Below, piece by piece: positions 7,582 through 16,982 of a stretch of 60,277 nucleotides of DNA; positions within the stretch are counted from its first letter, which is position 1; each line of letters starts with the position of its first letter. A program made the translations under genes and the position numbers. The stretch spans positions 1 through 60,277 of the forward strand of contig JAGMES010000012.1 in assembly GCA_023128035.1 (NCBI GenBank). Direction: 5' to 3'. The notes under the pieces are model-generated. The model was not told the origin of the DNA. It saw only the letters and a list, made by a program, of their open reading frames with translations, and ran no database searches. This stretch comes from Halanaerobiales bacterium (GTDB taxonomy: Bacteria; Bacillota_F; Halanaerobiia; DY22613).

Positions 7582-8314
7582 ATAAATTATTACTAAATTC
7601 AATAAAATTTTCTGCATCTATACCTACTTTCTCCCAATCATCAATTGCTTCCTCTAAATTAAGTCCTGCTATAAAAGCATCATCAATCGTCTTTTCATCA
7701 TTAATTAAATTTTGGATATAAGTCAAATCTGACTCAATCGCTTGCCATACACCTTTACATTTTTCAAATACATTTATCGGTGGAAAAGCTATATCTGTCA
7801 TTAAATCTAAAAAATTTATCTGTTCTTGTGATAATCCACTCATTCCTGGTCCTAGTTGTGTTCCAATAGTCAAAGCGCCCCACGGCATAGCACTTTCTGA
7901 TGCTTGTTTTGCGACATCTATAAATTGATTTACTTCAGTTACGACTTCTTCATTTAATGTTAGATTATTATTTAATACTGAAGCAATTTCTTTAGAAACT
8001 TTATCAATACTAGTTCTATCATTGTTAGAAAGAGATTCTTTCAATATTTGATACTTTTCTTTACTAAAAGTTTGACCATAGCTTTTTACTTGTTTTGCAA
8101 ATAAAATTATTTTTGGAAAGGTAGTATTTTGCCATGTGTTAGCTGCTGTAAATATATTATTAAAAAACCTTTTTTCAAATTCATTTTTTTCAGGATAAGA
8201 ATTAATTTCCTGTACATACTTATTTACTTTTTTCCACTCTTCTTTAGAAATTAAAAATGGCGAACCAACTTTTGTAAGTAAAGCCCCTGGACCAAAACTA
8301 AAGTTTGATTTCAT
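7580..8314 (-). CDS. Alpha-helical pore-forming toxin-like subunit (small paralogue)
   Basis: The 244-aa protein shares its two ends with the 370-aa protein encoded at 10710-11822: N-terminal FGPGALLTKVGSPFLISKEEW against IGPGGLTQ...PFLLSKAEW, and C-terminal KGVWQAIESDLTYIQNLI against KGIWSSIYSDLVNIENVI, then IDDWEKVG against IKDWKKVG. The middle is shorter: the strongly hydrophobic hairpin of the paralogue is replaced by a milder segment (ESAMPWGALTIGTQLGPG). Known families with paralogous subunits of this type are HBL/NHE, XaxA/YaxA and Ahl toxins. No signal peptide. Last gene of the operon; a hairpin separates it from the large gene. GGAGG precedes the start. Confidence 0.7.
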   Translation of the reverse strand: MKSNFSFGPGALLTKVGSPFLISKEEWKKVNKYVQEINSYPEKNEFEKRFFNNIFTAANTWQNTTFPKIILFAKQVKSYGQTFSKEKYQILKESLSNNDRTSIDKVSKEIASVLNNNLTLNEEVVTEVNQFIDVAKQASESAMPWGALTIGTQLGPGMSGLSQEQINFLDLMTDIAFPPINVFEKCKGVWQAIESDLTYIQNLINDEKTIDDAFIAGLNLEEAIDDWEKVGIDAENFIEFSNNL

Positions 8315-8341
8315 AATTTTCCTCCTTTAAAGTCGTGAACT

Positions 8342-8377
8342 AATTTAAAAAGGGAGTTTTTACTCCCCTTTTAAATT
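8342..8377. repeat. Long intergenic hairpin between toxin-like genes
   Basis: Sixteen-base arms (AATTTAAAAAGGGAGT and its complement, one mismatch) enclose four bases. It lies in the 79-base gap between the 762-aa and 244-aa genes. On the minus strand it ends in an A/T-rich tail and could be a partial terminator that lowers expression of the last gene. Confidence 0.6.
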
Positions 8378-8393
8378 ATTATTATCTTATTTA

Positions 8394-10682
8394 TCACAAA
8401 TTCATATCTGCAATCATATCACCAGTGAATTCGATTTTTATTGATTCAACTTCTGATAAATCCAGACCCTGATTAAAAGATTCAGCTACCTCGATTTTCC
8501 AAGTAGAAAATGGAGTAGGTACAAAATAAGCAAATTTTTCTTCTTCTGCAATTGTACCATCTACAATAATTTTGTTAGTATCAATTTCATATTCGAATAA
8601 TCTTTGTAAAATATTTGACGTGAAAGAAAATGGTTTTTCGTCATAAGTATCATTATAATTACCTGAATTAGTTATTTTAACAGAAACTTTATTTATATCT
8701 GTTTTTATACCATTAATCCAAACTCTTATTGTTCTAACTCTAACCCTTTCAAAACCTTTAAAAATCTCATTAGAAAGTGTTATCGGTAAAATTAACTTTT
8801 TATTCTTTTTGAATACAGTAAGCAAATCAGCATCATTAATTGTCAGAACAAGATTTGAAAATTCCTGTGGAGGCGGATTAAAAGATTGCAATGCATTATT
8901 ATAATCGTTTTGGATATTACTCAAAGCATCATTTAATTCTGAAATATTGTCACTCATAACTGGCTTAACTAAAGATTCTTTTAAAGCCCAGTATTTATAT
9001 GCCCATCTGTAGTTAATAATTGATATAAATAAATCTCGCTTAACATTTAAGTATTGTTCGTAAACCACTTGCATTAACTCAACATTTTCTTCTTTTTCTT
9101 CAGACATTTGTTTAATAAAATTAGAAATTCGTGTTGTCTGATTCTTTTCAACTTCTTTTTTGAGGCGAAGTTTAACCAGTTGCTGGCTAACTTTGATTAA
9201 TGCTACTCGATTTTGAGCAAGAGCTTTACCATAAACAATCATTTTTTCTAATTGTAATTTATAATTATTTGTCTGCGGTATATCTGCTTTAATTGCCATA
9301 TCAAGATAATTATCAACTTCTAATTTGAAATTATCCCATTCAACTGTTGAGGTTAAATCCTGTGCATCTAATTTATCTATAGTTTCTTTCTTGATTGTAT
9401 TTTTTAAATCATCTATGTCTGATAAATTACCCGTAGCCGTTGATATTTGATTAGATAAGTTATATACATCTTTTAAAACCTCAATGAGAGTGCTCAGCTT
9501 TTTCATTAGTTTTGAAAAATCAATGGCAGATTCAGCTACTGTCTGTGTAGCTTTTTCGGCTGCCGGTGCAGCTGCTTCATCACCTACACACATTGCCCCG
9601 ATTGCTCCAACAAACTCAAAAACTCCTGTCAAAATTTTTACAGTGGCTTCTAATTCTTTTTTTCGCTTCCATTTGTCTAACTCAAATTCAAACTTAATTT
9701 TTGTTAGCTCAACCTGATTTTTTTGCGATGTAAAGTCTGCTAAAATACTTTGCACAGCAGCTTCAGCAGATTTATAGTTTTCTTTTGTTTGCTCAATCAG
9801 AGAATTTGAAAATTCTACTGTATCCTGATAATGTTGTAACATAAGATTTGCAGATTTTTTTCTATCATCAATAGAACAATTTAAATTGCAAAAATTTGTA
9901 TACTCATTTTCATAAGAACGTGCTACGTCCACAAAAGTTTTAATTGATTGAGTATATATCTGACGACTCAGATAAGGAACAAATGTTACATCTGACATTG
10001 TAGTTTTTAATAGTACTAATAATGAAGATGCCTGACAAAACATCGAATCAAATGTTGAAAGTAATTTTGTACAATCTTTTATCCATTTTAGTTGTGAAAA
10101 AGCAATTTCTGGTTGTTCATAAAATAAAATAGTAGCATATTGGAAAATTGCTGAAAAAATAATTTGCAAATCTACACTGTTTGAGCTAATAGCCATATCC
10201 AAATTATTGATATCCATTTCAGCCAATTCATTATTACGTCCTAAAAATACTTTTCCTAAAGATTCAATATCTTGCAAATAAATATCTTTACTTTCTTCAT
10301 TAGGCAACATTCCAGTAATCTTAAGACTGGAGGAAATTTCCTCAGCATAAATTATTAATTTAGTACTTTTACACTCACCTAAATCAAGACTAATGCTAGA
10401 ACTTTCCCCAACCTCAATTCTTCTAGAAACAATAATTAAACCATTATTATTTAAATTCCATGTAAAATTATCAGGAATTTTTACAACATCCGCAAATATA
10501 TAAATAAGCGGAGGATTTAATTCTTTTTGAGTTATTTGATTTTTAATATCTCCTAAATCTATATACATCTCGCGGATAATTGTTTTTAGATTAGAATAAT
10601 TTTCTTTTGTAATTACCGGTATTTTAGCTTTTTCCTGTGTCGTATTAAATAATAGTCTCCAATTAATACTAGTTGAATTCAT
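8394..10682 (-). CDS. Large helical toxin-like protein with extra N- and C-terminal domains
   Basis: The 762-aa protein has no family I can name with certainty. About residues 1-160 are beta-rich (LIYIFADVVKIPDNFTWNLN), 180-590 are long amphipathic helices with coiled-coil character, including a hydrophobic stretch near 355-375 (ILTGVFEFVGAIGAMCVG) followed by an Ala-rich segment, and 600-762 are again beta-rich (VLTINDADLLTVF, TIRVWINGIKTDINKVSVKI), like a carbohydrate- or receptor-binding sandwich. The central hydrophobic hairpin within a helical bundle recalls alpha-pore-forming toxins. The start ATG at 10682 has GGAG six bases upstream. It is the middle gene of the operon, 27 bases after the 370-aa gene. 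Confidence 0.6.
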   Translation of the reverse strand: MNSTSINWRLLFNTTQEKAKIPVITKENYSNLKTIIREMYIDLGDIKNQITQKELNPPLIYIFADVVKIPDNFTWNLNNNGLIIVSRRIEVGESSSISLDLGECKSTKLIIYAEEISSSLKITGMLPNEESKDIYLQDIESLGKVFLGRNNELAEMDINNLDMAISSNSVDLQIIFSAIFQYATILFYEQPEIAFSQLKWIKDCTKLLSTFDSMFCQASSLLVLLKTTMSDVTFVPYLSRQIYTQSIKTFVDVARSYENEYTNFCNLNCSIDDRKKSANLMLQHYQDTVEFSNSLIEQTKENYKSAEAAVQSILADFTSQKNQVELTKIKFEFELDKWKRKKELEATVKILTGVFEFVGAIGAMCVGDEAAAPAAEKATQTVAESAIDFSKLMKKLSTLIEVLKDVYNLSNQISTATGNLSDIDDLKNTIKKETIDKLDAQDLTSTVEWDNFKLEVDNYLDMAIKADIPQTNNYKLQLEKMIVYGKALAQNRVALIKVSQQLVKLRLKKEVEKNQTTRISNFIKQMSEEKEENVELMQVVYEQYLNVKRDLFISIINYRWAYKYWALKESLVKPVMSDNISELNDALSNIQNDYNNALQSFNPPPQEFSNLVLTINDADLLTVFKKNKKLILPITLSNEIFKGFERVRVRTIRVWINGIKTDINKVSVKITNSGNYNDTYDEKPFSFTSNILQRLFEYEIDTNKIIVDGTIAEEEKFAYFVPTPFSTWKIEVAESFNQGLDLSEVESIKIEFTGDMIADMNL

Positions 10683-10709
10683 ATTAATCTCCATCCCATT
10701 TAAAAAGCT

Positions 10710-11822
10710 TTATTTTTTTTGAAATTGTACATAAGCATTAACTCTGAAACTATCTGCTTCTTGACCTACTTTTTTCCAATCTTTAATTGCTAATGGAATA
10801 CCGCAATCTTTTAAAAATGGTGGAACTTTAGAAATATCTTCATCAATTACATTTTCAATATTAACTAAATCACTATAAATCGAACTCCAGATACCTTTTA
10901 TTTTTTCAATAACAGGCAACGCATTTTGCAAATCTGTCAAAATTGTTTTAAGACTGTTTTCTGCTATATCTATAGCGTTCATTAAATTAATATCACGTCT
11001 AATGATTTTATTATCTTTGTCAATTTTATCTTTTAAATTATTAATTGATTTTTTTAATTCTTTCATTTGCTTGGCAAAAACCCCATCAACAATTGCTGCT
11101 GCAATCCATCCAGCAATTGGAATCCATCCATATGTAGCACTTGTTGCTTCAATAATAACATCACGGTTATATTCTTTTTGCAATTTATCAACTTCACTTC
11201 TAAATTCTTTAATTTGTTTTCTCAATGTTTGCACTTGCTCACTATTTTTCCCATATTTTTGATTATAGGTCTTACTAAGACTCTTCATATCATTTTGATC
11301 TTTAGTACATAAATCAAGAAATGTCGAAATCTCTTTTTGAACATTATCAGCATTAGTAGCATAATCTTTAGCCGATTTTCCTAATATTTGTACAATTCCT
11401 TTCATTTTTTGTTTAAGCATATTCAAAACTTCTTTATTTGGATTTTCCGAAAATTTTATATTACAATATTCTTCCACAACCTCATTTAATGCACCATAAT
11501 AAACGGTAGCTTTACTAGCATAATGAACAATATTATTAGCAAGATTAATAGTATTTGGATAAGTTTCTGTTTTCCAAGTATTACAATGTCCATGTACTAC
11601 TATGAATTCTTGTAATAGATCCTGAAAATCAGATACTGAACTGGAACCATCTCCAAAAAGCAATTCTGATAATTCAGAAGTATTTACTGGCAAAGATAGT
11701 CCATCCTGTACATAGACTTGAACATTTATCCACTCAGCTTTAGATAATAAAAATGGGTTTTTTTGTCCTTTTTGAGTTAATCCACCTGGGCCAATATTAG
11801 GTTTTTTTATTGCAGTTGTCAT
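10710..11822 (-). CDS. Alpha-helical pore-forming toxin-like subunit with hydrophobic hairpin
   Basis: The protein (370 aa from MTTAIKKPNIGPGG) is almost entirely helical. Residues 232-249 (GWIPIAGWIAAAIVDGVF) are a hydrophobic hairpin flanked by long coiled coils (VQTLRKQIKEFRSEVDKL and MKELKKSINNLKDKIDK). This is the head or tongue architecture of the HBL/NHE, XaxA/YaxA and ClyA/Cry6A toxins. There is no classical signal peptide, as in several ClyA-like and XaxA-like proteins. The ATG at 11822 has GGGAG nine bases upstream; the longer frame from 11876 runs through the promoter region. First gene of a three-gene operon. Confidence 0.72.
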   Translation of the reverse strand: MTTAIKKPNIGPGGLTQKGQKNPFLLSKAEWINVQVYVQDGLSLPVNTSELSELLFGDGSSSVSDFQDLLQEFIVVHGHCNTWKTETYPNTINLANNIVHYASKATVYYGALNEVVEEYCNIKFSENPNKEVLNMLKQKMKGIVQILGKSAKDYATNADNVQKEISTFLDLCTKDQNDMKSLSKTYNQKYGKNSEQVQTLRKQIKEFRSEVDKLQKEYNRDVIIEATSATYGWIPIAGWIAAAIVDGVFAKQMKELKKSINNLKDKIDKDNKIIRRDINLMNAIDIAENSLKTILTDLQNALPVIEKIKGIWSSIYSDLVNIENVIDEDISKVPPFLKDCGIPLAIKDWKKVGQEADSFRVNAYVQFQKK

Positions 11823-11859
11823 AAAAAAGACTCCCTTCAATTTGAATTTTAATATATTA

Positions 11860-11888
11860 ATTATAACATTTACCAATCACAAAATCAA
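11860..11888 (-). promoter_or_regulatory. Promoter of the toxin-like operon
   Basis: TTGATT, 17 bases, TATAAT on the minus strand, about 38 bases upstream of the chosen ATG. It has the same layout as the NRPS-E promoter (TTGATC, 17 bases, TATAAT). Confidence 0.75.
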
Positions 11889-11958
11889 TGTTTTTTTAAT
11901 GTATTTTTATTATTTGGCAAATACATATTTACTAATATCAAAAAAAATAATTTTCAAA

Positions 11959-11992
11959 TAAAAAAAGCAGTTGACCAAAACTGTGTCAACTG
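11959..11992 (-). terminator. Terminator of the EFR1 ferredoxin gene
   Basis: CAGTTGAC pairs with GTCAACTG and is followed by seven T on the minus strand. The stop codon of the gene is inside the upstream arm. Confidence 0.88.
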
Positions 11993-12822
11993 TCTTCTTT
12001 ATTCCCTGGCTTAAAATCTCCCAAAGGCCCCTTCCACCTAAATTTACCAACTGTTATTTTCCCAATCTGGATAGCTTCCGTAGGGCATTGATGAACACAT
12101 TTCAAACAAAAATAACATTTATTACCAAACTGAATTTTACTCTTCTCTATTGTTATATTTCCAGCCGGGCATATCTTTTCACAAAGTCCACATGAAACAC
12201 ATTTATCATCCACCCAAACCTTTCTACTTAAGATTTTTTCAAAAGGTTTCATCATCAATATCAAGAACCAGTCAATAAATAATCCCCCTATTTTCATTTT
12301 AGGAATTACTGAATTAGTTTTATCCATTACTTCTACTGAAATTTTTTCCACAATCTTAACAATGTTATTTATTGAAGAATTAATTATTTCTGATGTATTA
12401 TAATTTGTTGCCATTGTCTTTTTAACAATTTTTGAATCCTTTTTCATAATAACCAATCCATCTGATCCTGGAAGTTTGAATTCTTCTGCACCTAATGGAG
12501 AAAAACCTTTCTTTACAAACTTTTGCATAGCTCTTCTTAATGCATTTCCTCCAAAATAACCCATTGTCGAAAAAAGAATTACCCCTGTAGTCTTAGAACT
12601 AGATAATTTTTCGATGTATTCATCTAGAAATGATGGCATATCACAAGCGAAGATTGGAAAACCGAATATTAAAAGATCGTATTTATCTAAATTAAAAACT
12701 GAAAAATTTTCAACAGCAGCTAGTTCAGTTTCAAAAGAGTTTTCTCTAAGTCTTTCATCTATTTTTTTCGCAATAAAATGAGTGTTACCTGTACCACTGA
12801 AATAAAGAGTTAATATTTTCAA
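11986..12822 (-). CDS. EFR1-family flavodoxin-ferredoxin fusion
   Basis: The 278-aa cytoplasmic electron carrier opens with a flavodoxin domain (LYFSGTGNTHFIAKKI binds the FMN phosphate; FSTMGYFGGNALRR is a further flavin loop). It ends with two 4Fe-4S motifs, CVSCGLCEKICP and CYFCLKCVHQCP. This is the EFR1 ('flavodoxin plus two clusters') type frequent in anaerobic Bacillota. A TTG start follows AGGAG by ten bases, and that site overlaps the end of the upstream kinase gene (7-base gap), so the two are co-transcribed. The redox partner is unknown. Confidence 0.88.
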   Translation of the reverse strand: MKILTLYFSGTGNTHFIAKKIDERLRENSFETELAAVENFSVFNLDKYDLLIFGFPIFACDMPSFLDEYIEKLSSSKTTGVILFSTMGYFGGNALRRAMQKFVKKGFSPLGAEEFKLPGSDGLVIMKKDSKIVKKTMATNYNTSEIINSSINNIVKIVEKISVEVMDKTNSVIPKMKIGGLFIDWFLILMMKPFEKILSRKVWVDDKCVSCGLCEKICPAGNITIEKSKIQFGNKCYFCLKCVHQCPTEAIQIGKITVGKFRWKGPLGDFKPGNKEDS

Positions 12823-12829
12823 GGTCTTT

Positions 12830-13968
12830 TCACTCCTTTTCTTGAAATACAGGCCACTTTGGTAACAGATTTTCTGCAGTTGATATACCCCATCTATTGC
12901 TCAACTCTTGTTTAAGAATAAACACACTTTGAGCTAATGAATCCAATTCTTTTGAGTTATTACATACTTTCCCTAACCTATTTAAGGTTGAAAGCATAGC
13001 TTCTCGCATAGACCAATCATCTACCCAAGGTCTATTCTTTTCTAAGACTTCTAAAGGAAACCACGAAATCATCGCCAATGCTCGCCATGCACAAAGATAA
13101 TTCCAGGTTTTATCAAAAGTTTCATCATCTGCTTTCACATCATTAAGAAGTTCATTTTTATAATGATACTTTATCTTTTCCACCAAAAACTCAGGTAATG
13201 GACATAAAATATTCCAACATGTTATATCATATAGTGCATGTCGATAACCACCATATTCAAAATCTAATAAAAATATTTGATTATCTTTGATATGATTATT
13301 ACTAGGCGCCATATCTCCATGAGTAAATGAAAGAAAAACATCTGGATCTTTGTAGGTTTCATTAATATTATTTAAACATATCTCAGTTCCTTCTGAAACT
13401 TTGCATTTAATTTTTTCAAACCATTGATAGAATTTTTCTAGACCCTTATGCCACCTTTCAGCTTCGAACAAACGTCCAAAATCATTATCTTTTAGGTAAA
13501 TATCTCTTATCTTTATAAATTCATCTTCTTTATTCATGGTTATGAGATTAAGTTGAGCAGTTTTTTTTGCTAAATCTATAAAATATTCTTCAGCCAAATC
13601 TATACTTGTTCCATTCAAAATATCTTCAAGTGTTTTAGGTGATCCTAAATCTTCCATGATAAAGAAAGAATTTTTCTGATCCCCACATAAAAATTGTGGT
13701 ATTATTTTTTGATTTGTTTTCATAGGAGATAAGAAATAAAGGCTAGTCCAATCTGTATAGCCGCATGTCTGATCATTTTTATTTTTTTTATAATTATTGA
13801 AGATAAATTTTCTTTATTTCCTGAGACTTTGCATCTAACTATAAGATTTCTTTCCCAGTCTTTGATTACTTCTGGTGAAAATAAATACTCAATCTCTTTA
13901 TCAACTTCTTTTCTAAGTATCGCTGTTGCTTGTTTTAATAATTGATCTAATTTATTATCTATCTTCAA
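12830..13968 (-). pseudogene. APH/choline-kinase-like phosphotransferase split by a frameshift
   Basis: Two frames overlap by four bases but together make one kinase of about 375 aa. The first (TTG at 13968, site GGAGGG) gives the N-lobe up to NLSSIIIKKIK with the likely ATP-binding Lys. The second frame, read upstream of its first ATG, continues as NDQTCGYTDWTSLYFLSPMK into PQFLCGD and FFIMEDLG. The C-lobe has the catalytic FTHGDMAPSNNHI (Brenner HGD-x4-N) and metal-binding LLDFEYGG. The frame change lies by an A8 tract (minus strand) at 13782-13789, so slippage, mutation or a sequencing error are all possible. Substrate unknown: small-molecule alcohol or aminoglycoside-type. Confidence 0.8.
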
Positions 13969-14013
13969 ATTTTTCCCTCCAATTATAGTCGAAAACTACC
14001 TTCTAAAATGTCG

Positions 14014-14968
14014 TTAAATCCTGTCATCTACTTTTCTGATAGCTGAATAACATATTGGTTTAAAATGTCTTAACCAGAAGTTTTTAGCTTCACGATTCTG
14101 TGACTCGAAATCGACAGTACAGCGTTTCATATTATTTTGTGAACCCCATTTTAGTAATTCGCTTAATAAGTTAGATGCTATTCCTAATCCTTGCATAGCC
14201 TTAGAAGTGTAGACGAAATTGACTCCTAGAGTTTCGTTGACCTGAAGAATTTGGCAACCTGGCCCTGAATTCATTCTCGCTCTAATACCAGAAACAATCT
14301 TTCCATCTTTTTCAGCTACAAAAGTAATCACACCACTTCCCAAAAATTGTTCTCTCAAATCATCAATTGATTCTCCATCATTATTCAGATATAAGAAAAC
14401 AGGTGAATCATTCAAATGTTGATCAATTTTTTCATCAAGTTCTTGAAGTTGAAAAATATCTTCCTCTACTGCCTGACGCACAATGATATTATCTAAGTTG
14501 TTTTTATTCAATTCATCCATACTCCTTACTCCATCAATAACTAACATTCCAAAACAAAGCTGATATAGTAAATCATATAGTAAAGTATCATTTGCAAAAT
14601 ATGTTATGACATGAGTATAGAATTTTTGAGAAACCCATTCTTTAGAAAGATAACGGTATAGTTTATAATATACATCTTCTTTTTGCTCTGTCATTGATGA
14701 ATGACCCCATTCAGGAGTATATACACCTGTTGCTTCCCCTTTAAAAGTTGGAATATTTGTGAATCCAGTCATATAACCAACAAGAGTGTTGTTATTTAAT
14801 GCAACCGCAGATGAGCGATTTTTAATTAATTTGGTAAGCATAGATGTAATAGTACTAAGATTCTCCCACTCTGAAGGTAACTCGGTAAAATTTTTGCGTT
14901 GAATTTTATAATTTTCTATAAAAATCTTCGCTGCATCTTCAAGATGATCATTCTTTAATCTCTATCAT
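14014..14968 (-). pseudogene. GNAT acetyltransferase with a frameshift near its start
   Basis: The open part encodes two GNAT-like halves. The C-terminal one has RQAVEEDIFQLQELDEKI, VAEKDGKIVSGIRARM, the acetyl-CoA loop region SKAMQGLGIASNLLSELL and the NREAKNFWLRHFKP end. Upstream of the first usable ATG (14841) the same frame still reads LKNDHLEDAAKIFIENYKI, the usual GNAT N-terminus. A good start (ATG 14968, GGAGAG) gives MIEIKE and then a stop, one base out of frame. So a single frameshift after four codons silences the gene as written. Tandem-GNAT proteins of this size are known in Bacillota; the substrate is unknown. Confidence 0.8.
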
Positions 14969-15061
14969 ATAATCTCTCCTTTTAATTCTACTCTATAGAT
15001 ATTTCGTCATTTTGTTATTTCTTTCCTTCATGTTTTTCAATTATCATGAAAATGCTATACT

Positions 15062-15808
15062 TCATAATTTGTCATTAGAAATTTCATTCAAAATATCAGG
15101 AAATTGCTTACTACAACCACGCATCATAAACCAAAATTTAAAACTTTTAAAAATATCCGAATCAAATTGGTGAATTGTATCCCAAACCTCTTTAATTTCA
15201 TCATTGTTTTTGATGACCCTATATGATTGGTCAAAAGTAATTATTAAACTCATTAAACTAGAAATTTTATCTAATTCTTCTAAAGAATAACTAGTAACAT
15301 TTATTAAGGTATACTCAAAATTACAATACTTATTTTTATTTAATAAGGAGCCAATATCAGTTAAATCAAAAATATCTTTAAAATTATTGCCTAATGTCCA
15401 TTGATCTTTCCCAGCATATAAGACAATAGGTTTGATCAATGGAATACACTCTTTGCTTTTTATCGGCTTATTGCTTGGCGAATGAAACAAAATATTTTCC
15501 CATAATTTAGTCATACATGTTAATATCTCAAATGGCACAGTTGGGTTAATAGAATGTTCAATAAAAATCATAATATATAAATCTCTGTTATATTTTTTTG
15601 TCTTCATTTTATAGATTAATTCCGGTTTTCGACCAATTTTTTCTTGATACAAAGAGTCATCTACATGGGAAATAGAATCTTGATCAATATCATTTACCCA
15701 GTTCTCTTTAACGAAGTTATGTAATAGATCTAAAAAAACCAGTTTATCCGCTAAAAAATAATGGTAAATATTAGTGGGATCGATTTTGTTTCTAATATCT
15801 TCACACAT
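15062..15808 (-). CDS. Rpn/YhgA-like PD-(D/E)XK nuclease family protein
   Basis: The 248-aa protein matches the Rpn (recombination-promoting nuclease, Transposase_31) layout: N-terminal HYFLADKLVFLDLLHNFV, then KIGRKPELIYKMK and LYIMIFIEHSINP, in which D/E, E and nearby polar residues form the nuclease core (family: 'DliY.v' and 'LiEHQS'). The Gln of EHQS is missing here (EHSI), so activity is uncertain. The rest is helical. Members are scattered, often fast-evolving and linked to mobile DNA. The start at 15808 (MCEDIRNK) is preferred because AGGTGG lies eight bases upstream. Confidence 0.65.
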   Translation of the reverse strand: MCEDIRNKIDPTNIYHYFLADKLVFLDLLHNFVKENWVNDIDQDSISHVDDSLYQEKIGRKPELIYKMKTKKYNRDLYIMIFIEHSINPTVPFEILTCMTKLWENILFHSPSNKPIKSKECIPLIKPIVLYAGKDQWTLGNNFKDIFDLTDIGSLLNKNKYCNFEYTLINVTSYSLEELDKISSLMSLIITFDQSYRVIKNNDEIKEVWDTIHQFDSDIFKSFKFWFMMRGCSKQFPDILNEISNDKL

Positions 15809-15923
15809 AAGTTGTACCACCTCTCTATAAGATTTAGATAATTATATCATATAAAGTAATTGACTTAGGGAAAATAATCGATTGTTAAAAGTAATTATAA
15901 TTTATAAATATAGAATCAATAAC

Positions 15924-15937
15924 GGAAGTATACTTCC
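15924..15937. promoter_or_regulatory. Perfect 14-bp palindrome between genes
   Basis: GGAAGTATACTTCC is an exact palindrome extended by ACG/CGT on both sides with one slip. It lies between the Rpn-like gene and the zinc-ribbon protein gene and may be an operator or a weak hairpin. No T-run follows. Confidence 0.3.
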
Positions 15938-15994
15938 CGTCAACACTCTTTTTGTAACCTCAACAAGCCATTCTATCATCCCAAATCATTAATT

Positions 15995-16936
15995 TCAAAA
16001 TTCCCAATAACACAATTGAGCTTTTTCTCCTATTAATGAAACATAGTCAACCACATATACAACATGGTGTTCACTAGGAGCCCACATAAAATTGCGTGGG
16101 TGATTACCCTTAAATTCTTTGATCAATTTTCCTGTATCAGTTTCTACAATCTGAATCATATCAGCGTCTACCCTTTCCCATTTATATTTACCATCACTTG
16201 AAAGCTGATTAAAATTTGACTTACGAAAGTTTGGTTTCTCAGGAGTAAAATGTTTAACTTGTTCTCCTGTTGTTATATTAAAGATAATTCGTTTTACTCT
16301 AATTGGTTCGTTTGGCTGGTAATCAAATAAAACATATTTTTCATCTAAAGTAAACCGAATACCCTCATTCCACTTCTTTTCGGGAACTTGATCCATCTTA
16401 AAAAGTTCTTTACATTGAAAATCATAAACCATAAGAAAACTTCTATATTTTTTATCAACAACAGCGAATGCAACCTTTTCACCTGAGCTAGAATACGTTG
16501 CTGTACCAATTACTTCACCTTCTGCTATCACTTTGGCTTCATTCTGATGAAAAAGAGTTAAAGCATATTCTGGTATATTATTAACTTGTGATAGAAATAA
16601 ATATTTTAAGATTAATAGAGTAATTACAACAACTTTACGATTATTTTCTACATCGTCAATGGCTAATTCTCCAAACCTTTCTCTTAAAAACAAAGGGGGA
16701 GCGACTATCAAAATGAATACTCCAAAAAAAGACATCTCCCACGTTGTAATCGATAAATATTGCAAAAGATAAGCCATTATTGGTATCGACATAAAATAAA
16801 ATAAAAAACAAAGGAAAACTTCAAAAAAGGGAATCGGTAATAAAAGTGGCGTAGAACATTTACTACATTCTTGACTTTTCCAATATGAAAAACTAGATTT
16901 TCGACCAAATTTTTCACTACAAACTGGACAATACAT
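15995..16936 (-). CDS. Zinc-ribbon membrane protein with beta-propeller-like C-terminus
   Basis: The 313-aa protein begins MYCPVCSEKF and has a second pair ECSKC, together a four-cysteine zinc ribbon (residues 3-27). Two or three membrane helices follow (about 32-60, 66-85, 100-120). Then come about 190 residues of repeated beta strands (TATYSSSGEKVAFAVVD, IRFTLDEKYVLFDYQP, FNQLSSDGKYKWERV), the TolB/WD-like pattern of a partial beta-propeller. The family is not identified. It lies 72 bases after the last NRPS gene, behind a GC-rich hairpin, and may be co-transcribed with it. A role in export or sensing of the peptide is only a guess. Confidence 0.6.
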   Translation of the reverse strand: MYCPVCSEKFGRKSSFSYWKSQECSKCSTPLLLPIPFFEVFLCFLFYFMSIPIMAYLLQYLSITTWEMSFFGVFILIVAPPLFLRERFGELAIDDVENNRKVVVITLLILKYLFLSQVNNIPEYALTLFHQNEAKVIAEGEVIGTATYSSSGEKVAFAVVDKKYRSFLMVYDFQCKELFKMDQVPEKKWNEGIRFTLDEKYVLFDYQPNEPIRVKRIIFNITTGEQVKHFTPEKPNFRKSNFNQLSSDGKYKWERVDADMIQIVETDTGKLIKEFKGNHPRNFMWAPSEHHVVYVVDYVSLIGEKAQLCYWEF

Positions 16937-16982
16937 CTTAGAATTTTCACCACTTTTCTTTTAATCATTTTACAAGCTATCA

